DNA from: WVYX01 sp039592335
GTDB lineage: Bacteria; Gemmatimonadota; Gemmatimonadetes; Gemmatimonadales; GWC2-71-9
Direction: 5' to 3'
Length of the DNA stretch: 64,000 bases
Assembly: GCA_039592335.1 (NCBI GenBank)
Contig: JBDHBX010000018.1
Location: forward strand, 1-64,000
The position numbers and the translations under genes are program-made. How positions within the stretch are numbered: the first letter of the stretch is position 1; each line of letters opens with the position of its first letter. The notes beneath the pieces are model-generated. The model saw only the letters and a program-made list of their open reading frames with translations, had not been told where the DNA came from and made no database searches. Shown piece by piece: positions 47,652 to 57,256 of the stretch.

Positions 47652-48835
47652 GATACACCGCGGTCGTTCTGGTCCTGCTTGCCGCGTCGGCTGGCACGGC
47701 GTGGGCGCAGTTGCCCAACCTACCCACGTTCGGCGACGACTGGACCGACGTCTCGTACCCCAAGATCTACTACTCCAACCGCGACGGTTTCGCGCTGGGT
47801 CTGTACTACGCGCAGATCAACCAGCTGGGGTACGACGATTGGGAGGCGCCGCCGCCGTACCGCGCCAAGCTCTCATTCGACTTCTTCTTCGGGACCCACG
47901 GCAGCAAGCAATTCAACCTGGAGTGGCGCGCCCCCAAGCTGCTCGACGGATGGCGCTTCGTGCTGCAGGGTCAGTGGGTACGGCGAGCGCGGGAGAACTA
48001 CTTCGGGATCGGCAACGCGTCGGTGTACGACGAGGCGAATGTCACCGACGAGAACGGGTTCTATTATCGCTCCAACAACCGGCGGGCGTTCGCCTACGGT
48101 GAGGTGCAACGCCGCATCATCGGTCCCCTCCGCCTCATGGTCGGCTTCAACCTCGAGGAATGGCACATCGACACCCTGCCGGGCGAGAGCCAGCTGGCGC
48201 TCGACCGGCAGGCCGGGGTGGACCCGACCATTGGGATTCCCACTGGGGACGTGTCGGCGCGCCTCGGGCTGATCCTCGATACCCGGGACGACGAGGTGGC
48301 CCCAAGACGCGGGCTGCTGGTGCAGGCCGTGGCGGCCGCCGCAGACTCCTCCATCCTGGGGGATCTGACCTACACTCGCTTCCTGCTCTCCGCGCAGGGC
48401 TACGTCGGCATCGGCGAGAAGCTGGTGATTGCCGCGCGGGCCTTGGGTCAGACGATGAACAAGGCGCCGCGATTGGGTACGTACTACCGATTCGAGAACA
48501 TGGAGCGCCCGTTCTCGGTGTTGGGCGGCTCGCACTCTCACCGTGGTCTGTGGCGCGCGCGGCACCTCGACTCCGACAAGCTCTTGGGCAACCTGGACGT
48601 GCGCTACGATTTGCTGGCGGAGCCCACGTTGTTCCGCGTGACGCTGGTCGGTTTTCTCGACGTCGGTCGCGTCTTCCCAACCAGCGAGTTCACGCTCACC
48701 AGCGAGGATCTCAAGTGGGGCGGGGGCGCCGGCTTGATAGTGCAGCTGTTCCGCGCCGCCATCATCGGCGGCACCGTGGGCATCGGCCCCGAGAACCGCC
48801 TCCTCGCGCTGTTCCACACCTCCTGGACCTACTGA
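47648..48835 (+). CDS. outer-membrane surface-antigen (BamA-C-like) beta-barrel protein
   Basis: This 395-residue protein has a signal peptide (ending GTAWAQ) and sixteen or so amphipathic strands. The D15/BamA barrel signature DTRDDEVAPRRGLLVQ lies near residues 214-229, and VLGGSHSHRGLWRARHLDSD is the lid-like segment. There are no POTRA repeats, so it is a short barrel, possibly for metabolite or lipid traffic. The GTG start overlaps the asparaginase stop (GTGA), so both are exported products of one operon. Confidence 0.88.
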   Translation: MRYTAVVLVLLAASAGTAWAQLPNLPTFGDDWTDVSYPKIYYSNRDGFALGLYYAQINQLGYDDWEAPPPYRAKLSFDFFFGTHGSKQFNLEWRAPKLLDGWRFVLQGQWVRRARENYFGIGNASVYDEANVTDENGFYYRSNNRRAFAYGEVQRRIIGPLRLMVGFNLEEWHIDTLPGESQLALDRQAGVDPTIGIPTGDVSARLGLILDTRDDEVAPRRGLLVQAVAAAADSSILGDLTYTRFLLSAQGYVGIGEKLVIAARALGQTMNKAPRLGTYYRFENMERPFSVLGGSHSHRGLWRARHLDSDKLLGNLDVRYDLLAEPTLFRVTLVGFLDVGRVFPTSEFTLTSEDLKWGGGAGLIVQLFRAAIIGGTVGIGPENRLLALFHTSWTY

Positions 48836-49151
48836 CGGCGTGGCGACGGGACCTATGCCTGGCCCCGCTCGGCCCGTCGGTTAGATTTCCACAGAGACGC
48901 AGCACCCCATAAGGGAACGAGGTATATCAACTTGCGTAGTCCTGCCCGCTCACCGAGCAAACTCCTGCCCCGGCAGGCCCGGCCAGGGATCTTCGCGCCC
49001 CCCAACGGAGCGGCGCGTTAGCGCCGCGCCCGTCCCCGAGCCGCAACACCGCCCCGAGTCCGGGGCACTCACCGCCGCCCGAGGGCGAGCCGGTCGCTCC
49101 CCCGTACGTCCCGTCGTGCAGTTGGGCCGCACCGCGTGAAAGGAGCGCACC
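48836..49151 (+). other. 316-base gap with hairpins before lysine transaminase
   Basis: I see no gene here. GCGGCGC (49010-49016) pairs with GCGCCGC (49021-49027) around GTTA. GCCCCG and CGGGGC form a second hairpin near 49050-49065. The GC-rich leader may be structured mRNA, but it does not match a lysine riboswitch or T-box that I can recognise. Confidence 0.4.
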
Positions 49152-50459
49152 ATGGCTGAGGTCAGAGTCTCCCCCGACCAGGTCTTCCCGATCCTGGAGA
49201 GCAATATCCTGGTCGACGGCTTTCATATCGTGATCGATCTGGAGAAGTCCCACGGCTCCGTCATCGTGGACGCGCTGGAGGGCAAGGAGTACATCGACTG
49301 CTACACGTATTTCGCCACGCTGCCGATTGGTCACAACCATCCCAAGATGGCCGACGACGGTTTTCGAGCGTCGCTCATGCAGGCCGCGCTGGCCAATCCG
49401 GCAAACAGCGACATCTACTCTTCGGAGTTCGCGGCGTTCGTGCGCACGTTCCGCGAGCTCGCCGTGCCACCTGAGTTCCGCTACCTCTTCTTCATCGCCG
49501 GCGGCGCTCTGGCGGTCGAGAACGCCATGAAGGCGGCGTTCGACTGGAAGGCGCAGAAGAACCGCGCGAAGGGAATCGAGGGAGGGGCCGACAAGATCCT
49601 GCACTTCCGGGAGGCGTTCCACGGCCGCAGCGGTTACACCCTCTCCGTCACCAACACCGAGCCGCTCAAGATCCGGGACTTCCCCAAGTTCGACTGGCCG
49701 CGGGTGTCCAACCCGAAGATCCACTTCCCGATGGACGAAGCGACGCTCGCGCAGGCGGAGGAGCAATCGGTGAAGGAGATCGAAACCGCCTTCGCCAAGG
49801 ACCCCCATGGGATCGCCGCGATCCTCATTGAGCCCATCCAGTGTGAAGGCGGCGACAGCCACTTCCGCCCGGCGTTCCTGCAGCGACTGCGCGCGCTGGC
49901 CGACCAGCGCGAAGCGCTGCTGATCTTCGACGAAGTGCAGACGGGAATGGGCGTGAGCGGCACGATGTGGGCGTTCCAACAGCTGGGCGTGACGCCGGAC
50001 GTCGTCTCGTTCGGCAAGAAGACACAGGTGTGCGGCATCATGAGCACTACACGGATCGACGAGGTAGAAACGAACGTCTTCCGTGTTTCCTCACGCATCA
50101 ACTCCACCTGGGGCGGCAACCTGGTCGACATGGTGCGGTGCGCCCGCTACCTCCAGATCATGAAGGAGGACGGCTTGGTGGAGAGTGCGGCCAAGGTTGG
50201 AGCGGTATTCAAGGCGGGCCTGGAGCAGCTGCAAGCGAACTTCCCCCAGGTGACCAACGTGCGGGGACGGGGCTTGCTCGTCGCGTTCGACATGCCCGAC
50301 GGAGAAGCCCGCGACGCGCTGCGCCAGCGGTGTTGGGAAGCGGGCTTGGCCACGCTCGCCTGCGGCCCGCGCTCGGTCCGTTTCCGGCCCAGCCTGGTAT
50401 TCAGCCAGGATGATGTGAAGCAGTCGCTGGGGATCCTGCGGGAGCAGCTGGGAAAGTAG
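49152..50459 (+). CDS. lat: L-lysine 6-transaminase
   Basis: This 435-residue class III PLP aminotransferase moves the epsilon-amino group of lysine to 2-oxoglutarate. FHIVIDLEKSHGSVIVDALEGKEYIDCYTYFATLPIGHNHP (in parts: YTYFATLPIGHNHP) is typical of lysine 6-transaminases, as is LFFIAGGALAVENAMKAAFDWK. The PLP Lys is in VVSFGKKTQVCG. IEPIQCEGGD and NSTWGGNLVDMVR complete the active site. It starts lysine breakdown to 2-aminoadipate. An AAAGGAG ribosome site precedes the ATG. Confidence 0.95.
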   Translation: MAEVRVSPDQVFPILESNILVDGFHIVIDLEKSHGSVIVDALEGKEYIDCYTYFATLPIGHNHPKMADDGFRASLMQAALANPANSDIYSSEFAAFVRTFRELAVPPEFRYLFFIAGGALAVENAMKAAFDWKAQKNRAKGIEGGADKILHFREAFHGRSGYTLSVTNTEPLKIRDFPKFDWPRVSNPKIHFPMDEATLAQAEEQSVKEIETAFAKDPHGIAAILIEPIQCEGGDSHFRPAFLQRLRALADQREALLIFDEVQTGMGVSGTMWAFQQLGVTPDVVSFGKKTQVCGIMSTTRIDEVETNVFRVSSRINSTWGGNLVDMVRCARYLQIMKEDGLVESAAKVGAVFKAGLEQLQANFPQVTNVRGRGLLVAFDMPDGEARDALRQRCWEAGLATLACGPRSVRFRPSLVFSQDDVKQSLGILREQLGK

Positions 50460-50601
50460 GGAGGGGCGCTCCGAAGCGATCCTCGGCGCGGGGGTCTCGG
50501 CGCCCAGGAGGGCGGGAGATTCGTCGGAGCCTCGCAGCTGAGGGGACGGGGGGACCTCGCAACGCAGCGGTTCTGGGGGGAACGCGAGGCCGAGCGCCGA
50601 G

Positions 50602-51135
50602 CTACGAGAGAATCTCCAAGACCTCCCGGAGCGTCGACTCGCCCCCGTCCTTCACGTGCCACCGCCGCATCTCAGTGTAGAACTCCTTCTTCTCCATCGT
50701 CCCCTTGTTCGCCTTGGCCCACGCCTGTAACTCGCTGGGCCGCGGACCCCAATGGCCCAGCTCAGTGAACTCGGCGTCCAGCACGATGACGATGGGAATC
50801 GAGCGCGTTCCGTCCGTGAGGTACTGATCCATCACCTCAGGATGCCCGTCACGCGAGATCATGCGGATCTCGAAGGCGCTCGCCTCGTCGGCGAGCCTGG
50901 CAAGCGGCGGCATGGTGTTGGCGGCATCCCAGCACCAATCCTCATTGATCACCAACAGGTGCGCCCCGTTGCCCTTGGCTCGGGCTGCGTCGAGCGCCCA
51001 CTCGGGGGGCCGGGTCTTCTTGTAGACCCCCTCCCACAGACCCTTGAGGTCCTGCGCTTCCTCTGCGAAGCGCGCATATGGTATCGCGGCTTCCCACAGC
51101 CGCGGAAAGCCCAACGTCGTTCCCGCCGCCATCAT
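50602..51135 (-). CDS. thioredoxin-family protein with altered active site
   Basis: This protein of about 177 residues has a helical N-terminal part (FPRLWEAAIPYARFAEEAQ) and a thioredoxin fold. The family motif W-C-G-D-A is W-C-W-D-A here (EDWCWDAANTMPPLA), so a single-Cys active site is retained. The RSIPIVIVLD cis-Pro loop and the GHWGPRPSELQAW helix follow. The role is probably a thiol reductase or chaperone in the cytosol. The start is uncertain: ATG at 51135 or 51132, after GAGGGGG. Confidence 0.78.
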   Translation of the reverse strand: MMAAGTTLGFPRLWEAAIPYARFAEEAQDLKGLWEGVYKKTRPPEWALDAARAKGNGAHLLVINEDWCWDAANTMPPLARLADEASAFEIRMISRDGHPEVMDQYLTDGTRSIPIVIVLDAEFTELGHWGPRPSELQAWAKANKGTMEKKEFYTEMRRWHVKDGGESTLREVLEILS

Positions 51136-51250
51136 CACCCCCTCGCACACTGCTTCCTCTGACCACGGCCGGTCATGGCCACCCATAAGTCGCATCAAAG
51201 ATAAGGCATCGGCTTGGCAGACTGGCTCCGCGGTGGTAGAGTAGCGAGTG

Positions 51251-51862
51251 ATGGCTCACCCCCACGAGACTCCCAAGCCGGGCGGACGCCGACGCCGCGA
51301 CCCCGCGGGAACGCGCGAGCGCCTCGTGCGCGCTGCCCTCGAGCTGTTCACCACCCAGGGGTACCATACCAGCACCACGCCGCAGATCGCCAAGCGGGCG
51401 GCGGTCGCCGAAGGCACCATCTACCGGCACTTCGATAGCAAGGAACACCTCCTCAACGAGATCTACCGCGCCGCCGTGCGACTGTTGTTGTCAGCAGTCA
51501 AGGACGCGCCCGTCTCGCTCAGCTGCCCTGCCCGCCTCGATCGCATCGCCACGGCGTGGCGCGATCTGGCCAGCAGCGACCCGGCGCTCATCAAGCTGGT
51601 TTTCCTCACCCGACTGGGTGACCTGCTGGACTCGAAGAGTCGCGACGGCTTCACCGAGCTACGAGAGGAGATCAGCAAGGTGATCGCGACCGGGAAGTCG
51701 GCCGGCGCGGTGCGCTCCGGCTCGGCCGAAGTGTGGACCGACGTGTGGCTGGCCTTGATCAAGCTGGCCCTGGAGCGCATCGCCAACGACGACTGGACCG
51801 CGCAGCACATCGGCCCACAGCAGGTGTTCGACGCGGCGTGGGACGCCATCAAGGCTCAGTAG
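51251..51862 (+). CDS. TetR-family repressor
   Basis: This 203-residue protein has an Arg-rich N-terminal arm (GGRRRRDPAGTRE) and a helix-turn-helix (TTQGYHTSTTPQIAKRAAVAEGTIYRHF, in parts) typical of TetR. The ligand-binding C-terminal domain is helical. It lies 26 bases before a sodium-coupled transporter gene in the same direction and is likely its regulator. The start may be GTG at 51248 or ATG at 51251. Confidence 0.9.
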   Translation: MAHPHETPKPGGRRRRDPAGTRERLVRAALELFTTQGYHTSTTPQIAKRAAVAEGTIYRHFDSKEHLLNEIYRAAVRLLLSAVKDAPVSLSCPARLDRIATAWRDLASSDPALIKLVFLTRLGDLLDSKSRDGFTELREEISKVIATGKSAGAVRSGSAEVWTDVWLALIKLALERIANDDWTAQHIGPQQVFDAAWDAIKAQ

Positions 51863-51888
51863 GGCATCACACACCAGGAGATAACGTC

Positions 51889-53265
51889 ATGACGCATCCC
51901 GCGGCGACCGGCGGTCGGGACTCGTGGGGAACCCGAGCCGGATTCATTCTGGCTGCCGTCGGCTCGGCAGTGGGTCTGGGCAACATGTGGCGCTTTGCGT
52001 ACGTCGCCGCCGAGGGGGGCGGTGCGGCGTTCGTGCTGCTCTACATCGTGTTCGTCGCCGTGATCGGCGTGCCGGTCATGACCTCCGAGTTCATCGTGGG
52101 GCGCATGTCGCAAGAGTCGCCGGTGGTGGCAGTGCAGCGCCTCGGTGGCCCTCAGTGGGCGCCGTTGGGCTGGCTCTTCGTGTTCTGCGGCTTCGGAATC
52201 CTGTCGTACTACGCCGTGATTGCCGGATGGACGATGCGCTACGCGCTCGACGCGATGCGAGGCGCCATTTCCACCGATACCGGTGCGTACTTCCAGTCCG
52301 TCGCGACGGGGGTGCCCGCCATCGTCTCCCACGTCGTCTTCATGGCGCTCACGATCTTCATCGTCATTGCCGGCGTGAAGCGCGGTCTCGAGCGGGCGGC
52401 ACTGATCCTCATGCCGATCCTGTTCTTCCTGCTCGTGGGCCTCGCGATCTGGGCAGCGACGCTGGGCGGGGGCGGAGCAGGCTACGGCTACTACCTACGG
52501 CCGCAACTGGGCGAGCTCCTCGATCCCAACGTCATCCGCCTCGCCGCAGGCCAAGCGTTCTTCTCGCTGAGCCTCGGCATGGGCGCCATGATGACGTACG
52601 CGTCGTACCTCACCTCGAAAGAGAACCTGGGCAAGGAGGCGGCCACCGTCGCGCTGTGTGACTTCGGGGTGGCCTTCGTCGCGGGGTTGGTGATCTTCCC
52701 CGTCATCTTCCACTTCGGCCTCTCCGGCACCATCGGGTTGGGGGGCGCCATATCCGACAACACCGTCGGGACGCTGTTCATCGCCCTCCCCGCCGGGCTC
52801 CAGAGCCTGGGGGCGCTCGGTGGTGTCGTGCTGAGCGCATTCTTCATCATGCTGTTCTTCGCAGCGCTCACCTCGTCGATCTCCCTGCTGGAGGTGGTGG
52901 TCTCGGCAGTGATCGACGGCTGGGGTTGGTCGCGCAAGCAGGCAGCACTCTGGTTCGGGATCATGATTGCGCTGGCCGGGTTGCCGGCAGCCTTCAACAT
53001 CGATTTCCTCGGCGCCGCCGACACGTTCGTGGGCAACTTCCTGCTGATCGTGGGTGGCTTCTTCACCGCGATCCTGGTGGGCTACACCATTCTCGGCAAG
53101 GCAGACGAGGAATTGGCGAAGGGGATGGAGAACCCCGCGCCGCGCAAGGCGTGGGCGTTCTTCGTGCGGTATCTGACACCGGCCCTGCTGCTGATCGTGA
53201 TCTGGTTCATGCTGCCCGCCGCGTGGAGGGCGCTCCTCACGCTGCTGACGTTCGGGCGGGGGTAG
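51889..53265 (+). CDS. sodium-dependent neurotransmitter-symporter family transporter
   Basis: This 458-residue membrane protein has about 12 spans. The NSS signature AAVGSAVGLGNMWRFAYVAAEGGGAAFVLLY (in parts: VGLGNMWRFAYVA) contains the substrate and Na sites of helix 1. FSLSLGMGAMMTYASYL is the helix 6 motif, and helix 8 carries FFIMLFFAALTSSISLLE. Bacterial NSS proteins import amino acids with sodium ions. CCAGGAGATAACG precedes the ATG. Being paired with TetR suggests inducible amino-acid uptake. Confidence 0.94.
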   Translation: MTHPAATGGRDSWGTRAGFILAAVGSAVGLGNMWRFAYVAAEGGGAAFVLLYIVFVAVIGVPVMTSEFIVGRMSQESPVVAVQRLGGPQWAPLGWLFVFCGFGILSYYAVIAGWTMRYALDAMRGAISTDTGAYFQSVATGVPAIVSHVVFMALTIFIVIAGVKRGLERAALILMPILFFLLVGLAIWAATLGGGGAGYGYYLRPQLGELLDPNVIRLAAGQAFFSLSLGMGAMMTYASYLTSKENLGKEAATVALCDFGVAFVAGLVIFPVIFHFGLSGTIGLGGAISDNTVGTLFIALPAGLQSLGALGGVVLSAFFIMLFFAALTSSISLLEVVVSAVIDGWGWSRKQAALWFGIMIALAGLPAAFNIDFLGAADTFVGNFLLIVGGFFTAILVGYTILGKADEELAKGMENPAPRKAWAFFVRYLTPALLLIVIWFMLPAAWRALLTLLTFGRG

Positions 53266-53326
53266 GACGACACATTCGACGCGGCACGCATAACGACAGG
53301 GGGGCGACCGGGTACCGCGTCGCTGG

Positions 53327-54130
53327 CTACTTCCCGATGGCCTCTTCCAGGAAACTGAACACATCTGCCCAGGCGCGCTCGATCTCAGCTTCCGGCTCGC
53401 CCCGTCGTAGGAAGGCGTGCCCGGCACCGGGGTAGATCGTATAGGCGTAGCTCCTGCCCGCCTCCGCCATCGCCGCTTCCACCTCTGGCAGGTTCGCGTT
53501 GATGCGCGCGTCGTTCTCCGCGTACACGCCGAGCACCGGTGCCGTGATGCGACCGAGCGTCGCCGGATCGGGGGCGCCGCCATAGCACACCACCGCTGCC
53601 CCCAGATCGGGGTTATTCGTGGCGAAGCGGAAGCTCTGACTGCCCCCCCAGCAGAATCCGATCACGCCGATCGCATCGCCCCGAACCGAGTTGAGCGTGC
53701 GCAGGTATCCGAAGGTGGCGTTCAGGTCGACCGTGATCGAATCGGGTGGCAGACTCCTGATCAGGCCCCGTGCCTCGTCAGCGCTCTCGGGCGTCCCACT
53801 ACGGCGCGAGAGCATGTCGGGTGTGATCGCCACGTAGCCTTTCCCCGCGAAGTCGTCGGCCACCGACCGCACCCAATCCGACAGCCCGTAGATCTCGTGA
53901 ATCACGATCATAGCCGGCGCCGGGTCCGGACGCTCCGGAAACGCGATGTATGCCGTGACCGTGTCGCCCGCCGCGCCGGTGTACGTCACCCACTCCCCGT
54001 GGGTGGGAGCCACGCCAGGTGGCTCACCGTAGCTCTCGCTCATGCGGCTCAGCGGTCCCATGGAGACAATCACGATCACCAGGACGAGGCCGACGGCGAC
54101 CCCGATAGCTGCAAGACGCGTGTTGTTCAT
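53327..54130 (-). CDS. membrane-anchored dienelactone hydrolase
   Basis: This 267-residue alpha/beta hydrolase has an N-terminal membrane helix (IGVAVGLVLVIVIVSM). The nucleophile is Cys in GVIGFCWGGSQSF. EIYGLSDWVRSVADDFAGKGY carries the family Glu, and the catalytic Asp and His lie in YAENDARIN and YPGAGHAFLRR. Dienelactone hydrolases open chlorocatechol lactones, but many homologues have other ester substrates. The ATG at 54130 is chosen over an upstream extension that overlaps the next gene. Confidence 0.9.
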   Translation of the reverse strand: MNNTRLAAIGVAVGLVLVIVIVSMGPLSRMSESYGEPPGVAPTHGEWVTYTGAAGDTVTAYIAFPERPDPAPAMIVIHEIYGLSDWVRSVADDFAGKGYVAITPDMLSRRSGTPESADEARGLIRSLPPDSITVDLNATFGYLRTLNSVRGDAIGVIGFCWGGSQSFRFATNNPDLGAAVVCYGGAPDPATLGRITAPVLGVYAENDARINANLPEVEAAMAEAGRSYAYTIYPGAGHAFLRRGEPEAEIERAWADVFSFLEEAIGK

Positions 54131-54158
54131 GGCAATGCTCCTGCGCGGTTGCGGTTCC

Positions 54159-55247
54159 TCATCCAGCGTACACGTCATCCATGGCGGACGCCGGCGGCGG
54201 CATGTTCGACTCACGGCTGGCCAGCGCTTCCTCTGCCGCCCGATCGACCTCGGCCGTCACTTCCTCCTCGATACCTCCCAGCCCCGCGGCGCTCACGCCG
54301 CGAGCCTCGAGGTATGCCTCGTACAGCCCCACCGGATCGCGCTTCCCCCAATGGGCGTAGACCTCTGCAGGAATCAGCCGGCGGGCATCCTGCTCGTCAT
54401 GGGTGGCGTGACCGCCCATGCGGAAGGTCTCCGCCGCCAGGATCACCGGCCCCTCGCCCCGACGGCAGCGATCCGCCGCCAGCTTGGTCGCGGCATAGGC
54501 GTCCACGACGTTGTTGCCGTCGAACGACCAGCCGGCACAGCCATAGGCGCGGTGGACATCGTTGAAGTCGTCGGGCACGTGGTGTTGCTTCACCAGCGTT
54601 CCGAGCGCGACTTGGTTGTTCTGGATGATGAAGATCAGGGGGAGCTGCAACACCGCCGCCAGGTTGAACGTCTCGTGGGTCGGTCCCGACTTGACCGAAC
54701 CATCACCCACCCAGGTGAGCACGACGCGCGGCTCACCGCGCAACCGAAAGCTCAGCGCGATGCCGGCCGTGACCGGTGGGATCGTTCCGATGTTGGAGAT
54801 CGGCTGCAGTACCCGGTGTTCCATGTCTCCCACGTGGCCATCGCGCCCCTTCGACGGCGCGTCATAGGTCCCGAGATAACCCCGGAGCATGTCGGCCACC
54901 GGCATCCCCATCTCGCTGCACGCGCCGGCATTACGGATCATCGGCGCTACGACGTCCACCGAGCGCTCGAGCGCATGAACGGGGCCCACCGTCGTGGCCT
55001 CCTCTCCCGTCCCGAGCCACGCCTTCGAGATGATGCCCAGCTTCACCCACCGCTTGAGCATGATGTCGTGCAGCCGGGTGCGGAGCATTCCCCGGTAGAG
55101 CACGAGTTCGGTCTCCCGGTCCAGACCCTCGACGACCGCACGGCGCTCCTCGTGGCGCTCCCAAGCCCCTGAGTACGCCACGACCAGCTCCGGATCGGGC
55201 AGCCAGTCGACGTATTCGGGTGGATCGAACGCCGGAAACCGTTTCAT
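54159..55247 (-). CDS. 2-oxoacid dehydrogenase E1 component, alpha subunit
   Basis: This 362-residue thiamine-diphosphate enzyme has LYRGMLRTRLHDIMLKRWVKLG, GTGEEATTVGPVHALE and the TPP motif GDGSVKSGPTHETFNLAAVLQLPLIFIIQNNQ (in parts: WVGDGSVKSGPTHETFN, FIIQNN). MGGHATHDEQDARRL is the phosphorylation-loop region. It belongs to the pyruvate/branched-chain 2-oxoacid family. No E1 beta, E2 or E3 gene is adjacent, which is unusual for this heterotetrameric enzyme. Confidence 0.92.
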   Translation of the reverse strand: MKRFPAFDPPEYVDWLPDPELVVAYSGAWERHEERRAVVEGLDRETELVLYRGMLRTRLHDIMLKRWVKLGIISKAWLGTGEEATTVGPVHALERSVDVVAPMIRNAGACSEMGMPVADMLRGYLGTYDAPSKGRDGHVGDMEHRVLQPISNIGTIPPVTAGIALSFRLRGEPRVVLTWVGDGSVKSGPTHETFNLAAVLQLPLIFIIQNNQVALGTLVKQHHVPDDFNDVHRAYGCAGWSFDGNNVVDAYAATKLAADRCRRGEGPVILAAETFRMGGHATHDEQDARRLIPAEVYAHWGKRDPVGLYEAYLEARGVSAAGLGGIEEEVTAEVDRAAEEALASRESNMPPPASAMDDVYAG

Positions 55248-55318
55248 GTGAACGCCAGTTGATCTGAGTCGCGGTAGGGCCTAATATCCCCGACTACCGT
55301 CTGACGAGCAACCCGACC

Positions 55319-56185
55319 GTGCCCCTTTCTCCCGCCTCGCATGGCGCGACCTCTCACACCGTGTTGCGGCTCTGCCTCACGGCTGCCTGGATCAGCATCG
55401 TGGCGATCGGGGCTTGTGCTACAGAGGCGCCGGCCCAGCAACAGCAGGACCCCGTCGCCGACTCGCTCATAGGGCTATGGATCGACTCGGTGGGTGGCAT
55501 GGAGACCTACCACGCGTTCCACGCGGCGGCGTTCACGGTCACCACGGAGTTGTATGACACCCTCTCGGGCCGCCTCAAGCGCGCCCGGCCTCGCTACGCG
55601 TGGATCAAGAAGGGACCCCACGGCGAGGAAACACGGGTGGAGCGCTGGGAGGCCATCGGGTTCATCGAGCAGGGTTTCAACGGACGGGACGCCGCGTGGG
55701 CCGCACTCGACGGCGAGCTGCTGCCGGACACGGCCAAGGACACGCGCGAGGCACTCTACGTGTCCCGTGACCTCTTCTACTGGCTGGGCCTCCCCTTCAA
55801 GCTGCGCGACCCGGGCGTCCATCTCGCCTACCACGGCCTACAGGAGCGGCCCGGTGCCACGTGGGAGGGTGAAACACCACCCGGCGACCGCTTCCATGCG
55901 ATCGGTGTTTCCTTCGGCGCCGGGGTGGGAGAGCACCAGGACGTCTTCACGTACTACTTCCCTCCGGGGCGCGGCTTCCCCTACGAGGTCACGTACGTGG
56001 AGGAAGGTCGGGAGAATCTCGACCGTCTGCTGTGGGGCGAGACCCGCAGGGTGGGGGAGATCCGCTACCCCTACGTGGTGCGGCGCGACTGGCTTACCCT
56101 GTCGGGGAAGCGCACCAAGGCGCTGGTGATCTCGGACGTCGCGGTCAACCCGGAGGTCGCGCAGGGACGGTTCGAAGTTCCGTAG
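55319..56185 (+). CDS. periplasmic lipoprotein, DUF6503-like
   Basis: This 288-residue protein has a signal sequence with lipobox VAIGAC. A mostly beta fold follows, with ALYVSRDLFYWLGLPFKLRDPG, then FHAIGVSFGAGVGEHQDVFTYYF and GEIRYPYVVRRDW. The pattern resembles the DUF6503 group seen in Bacteroidota and allied phyla, possibly a lipid- or polyisoprenoid-binding beta-sheet protein. The GTG start at 55319 gives a full signal peptide. The function is unknown. Confidence 0.75.
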   Translation: MPLSPASHGATSHTVLRLCLTAAWISIVAIGACATEAPAQQQQDPVADSLIGLWIDSVGGMETYHAFHAAAFTVTTELYDTLSGRLKRARPRYAWIKKGPHGEETRVERWEAIGFIEQGFNGRDAAWAALDGELLPDTAKDTREALYVSRDLFYWLGLPFKLRDPGVHLAYHGLQERPGATWEGETPPGDRFHAIGVSFGAGVGEHQDVFTYYFPPGRGFPYEVTYVEEGRENLDRLLWGETRRVGEIRYPYVVRRDWLTLSGKRTKALVISDVAVNPEVAQGRFEVP

Positions 56186-56191
56186 GCGAGG

Positions 56192-57256
56192 TTACTTCAG
56201 GAGCTTCTTCAAGCGTTTCTTGTCGACGCTCTCTCCCGCATCGAGCAGCGCCTTGCCGAACTCGAGCGCTGTGCCATAGCGGTTGCCCGGCTCCGAATCC
56301 AGCGACTTCATGATCACGGCTTCCAGCTTCTTTGGGAAGTCAGGAAGCACCGTCCGTACCGGCATCGGCTTCCCCCGCAGTCGCGCGACCATCATCTCCT
56401 GCGGCGTGCGTCCCTGGAAGGGGAGCTTGCCCGTGAACAGCTCGAAGCCCACGATCCCCAGCGCGTAGACGTCGCTGCGGGCGTCCAGCGGCTTGCCGCG
56501 GATCTGCTCGGGGCTCATGAACTCGGGCGTTCCCAGGATGATCCCGGTGGCGGTGAGCTTCGCAACGCCCGGACCGGCACGGTTCTCCTTGGCGAGCCCG
56601 AAGTCCATCACCACCGCCTGATCAAGCCCGCTCTCGTCCTTCACCATCATGATGTTTTCGGGCTTGAGGTCCCGGTGCACGATGTTGAGCTTGTGCGCGT
56701 GGTGCAGGCCGGCGCAGCACTGCACCAGGATGTCGACCCCCTCCGCCAGCGGTATCGGTCCCCGCTTGACCTCCCAATCGGAGAGCAATTCACCCCTGAG
56801 GTAGGGCATCACGAGGTAGATCAGGCCGTCCTCGGTCTCCTGCAGGCGCAGGATCTTCAGGGCGTTGGGGTGCTCCAGCCGCATGGCCAGGCCTGCCTCA
56901 CGGCGCAGCCGCTCCACGGAGCTGTTGTCCTTGCTGAGCTTGGGACTGAGGACTTTAACGGCCACCGCGTCGCCGGTGCTCATGTCGTGCGCCTCGTACA
57001 CGAACGCCATCCCACCCTCGCCCAGCTTGCGCCGGATCTGGTAGCGGCGGTCCAGGACCTGGTCGGTGAGCTGGCCGGCCCGGCTCATGCTGGGCCCTTC
57101 CGACTTGGCGACCTTGCGAACGTCGGTCTTGGGCGCAGGAGCGCTCACCGGCCGGCCGCCCGTCCCCGCGACGTCCACCAGGGGACTGCCGTCCTTGGGA
57201 CAGAACCGGGCCTCGCCGGCGTAAACCGTCTTGCACTTGGGGCAGCGTCGACTCAT
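56192..57256 (-). CDS. zinc-ribbon Ser/Thr protein kinase
   Basis: This 354-residue kinase has a zinc ribbon at the start (CPKCKTVYAGEARFCPKDG). A complete kinase domain follows: glycine loop GEGGMAFVYEAHD, AVKVL with the ATP-binding Lys, catalytic HRDLKPENIMM, metal-binding DFGLAK and the SPEQ substrate loop. There is no membrane span, so it is cytosolic. It overlaps the stop of the diguanylate cyclase gene (ATGA), so kinase and c-di-GMP synthase are probably made together. Confidence 0.93.
   Translation of the reverse strand: MSRRCPKCKTVYAGEARFCPKDGSPLVDVAGTGGRPVSAPAPKTDVRKVAKSEGPSMSRAGQLTDQVLDRRYQIRRKLGEGGMAFVYEAHDMSTGDAVAVKVLSPKLSKDNSSVERLRREAGLAMRLEHPNALKILRLQETEDGLIYLVMPYLRGELLSDWEVKRGPIPLAEGVDILVQCCAGLHHAHKLNIVHRDLKPENIMMVKDESGLDQAVVMDFGLAKENRAGPGVAKLTATGIILGTPEFMSPEQIRGKPLDARSDVYALGIVGFELFTGKLPFQGRTPQEMMVARLRGKPMPVRTVLPDFPKKLEAVIMKSLDSEPGNRYGTALEFGKALLDAGESVDKKRLKKLLK

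Noticed and set aside
48836..49151. Lysine riboswitch or T-box before the lysine transaminase gene
   Set aside because: Hairpins exist, but no conserved core of either element can be recognised.
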